Origin: Halocaridina rubra
Taxonomy: Eukaryota > Arthropoda > Malacostraca > Decapoda > Atyidae
Length of the DNA: 12,500 nucleotides
Direction of reading: 5' to 3'
Assembly (NCBI GenBank): GCA_037179515.1
Contig: JAXCGZ010007622.1
Coordinates: 42,501-55,000 of the forward strand
The stretch's first letter is position 1. Each line of letters opens with the position of its first letter. Position numbers and translations under genes: made by a program. Shown here in pieces: positions 12,340 to 12,500 of this stretch. The notes under the pieces are model-generated. The model worked only from the letters and a program-made list of their open reading frames with translations, was not told the origin of the DNA and did not search any database.

Positions 12340-12500
12340 AAAAAAAATTATTCATGTTTTCACATATGTAATGTGCTTATTTGATATTTCATGCCTGAAT
12401 GAGATTGGGAATTGAATTAAATGCTAAAATGAAGCCACGAGTGAGCTTGGGGAATCTGTAATATGAACATAGTGGCATTCAGTTAGAATGCGTTCATTCC

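Larger units (their letters stand above)
11394..12500 (+). repeat. tRNA-like tandem array, right block (4 monomers, plus strand)
   Basis: Monomers start at 11394, 11670, 11944 and 12219, and the next begins at 12492 (periods 276, 274, 275 and 273 bp), so the array continues past the window. They are the same family as the left block in reverse orientation. Transcription from the two blocks, if any, would diverge from about 11390. A TTTT that could stop Pol III lies 17-23 bp after each core (11535-11538, 11809-11812, 12084-12087, 12357-12360). Confidence 0.93.

Noticed and set aside
10341..12500. CRISPR-like array
   Set aside because: The whole 275-bp unit repeats, with no variable spacers between short repeats, and the context is eukaryotic.

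Overview
The window looks like repeat-rich intergenic DNA from an invertebrate. The most likely source is a decapod crustacean such as a crab or shrimp. That is an inference from the very high microsatellite load (about 2 kb of 12.5 kb), the CR1/L2/Jockey-type LINE and the LINE 3' end followed by a (GT)n tract. I see no intact host protein-coding gene, and most long reading frames are translated microsatellite.

Layout. 1-690 is a minus-strand LINE reverse-transcriptase fragment. 687-867 is (ATGT)n then (TA)n. 868-1185 is a plus-strand piece of a tRNA-related repeat family. 1186-1520 is more (TA)n and (GT)n. 1521-4107 is a longer, decayed minus-strand LINE: a 3' stem-loop, an RT with motifs A, B and C, a linker, and the C-terminal half of an endonuclease. 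Its RT portion repeats 1-690 in direct orientation. 4151-8096 is a giant palindrome: two arms of about 1.53 kb, nearly identical by eye, meeting through (AAT)n/(ATT)n tracts around a loop of about 240 bp. 8098-8285 is (TA)n. 8286-8757 is a divergent inverted pair of the tRNA-related repeat. 8758-9319 has no recognisable feature. 9320-9564 is (CT)n/(CA)n. 9565-9930 is a compact 366-bp palindrome. 9958-10340 is (TA)n with a TATATG hexamer tract. 10341-12500 is a tandem array of ~275-bp monomers, each with a 70-bp tRNA-like segment carrying A and B boxes. Four monomers point left and four point right, so the array itself is a palindrome of about 2.2 kb.

There is no gene system in the usual sense. 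The common thread is foldback DNA: four inverted-repeat structures of quite different sequence, each bordered on at least one side by a dinucleotide microsatellite. The most unusual item is the homogenised, inverted tandem array of tRNA-like units with possible Pol III promoters. Next is the 4-kb noncoding palindrome, which could be a foldback-type transposon or an inverted duplication. All identity statements are by-eye estimates.
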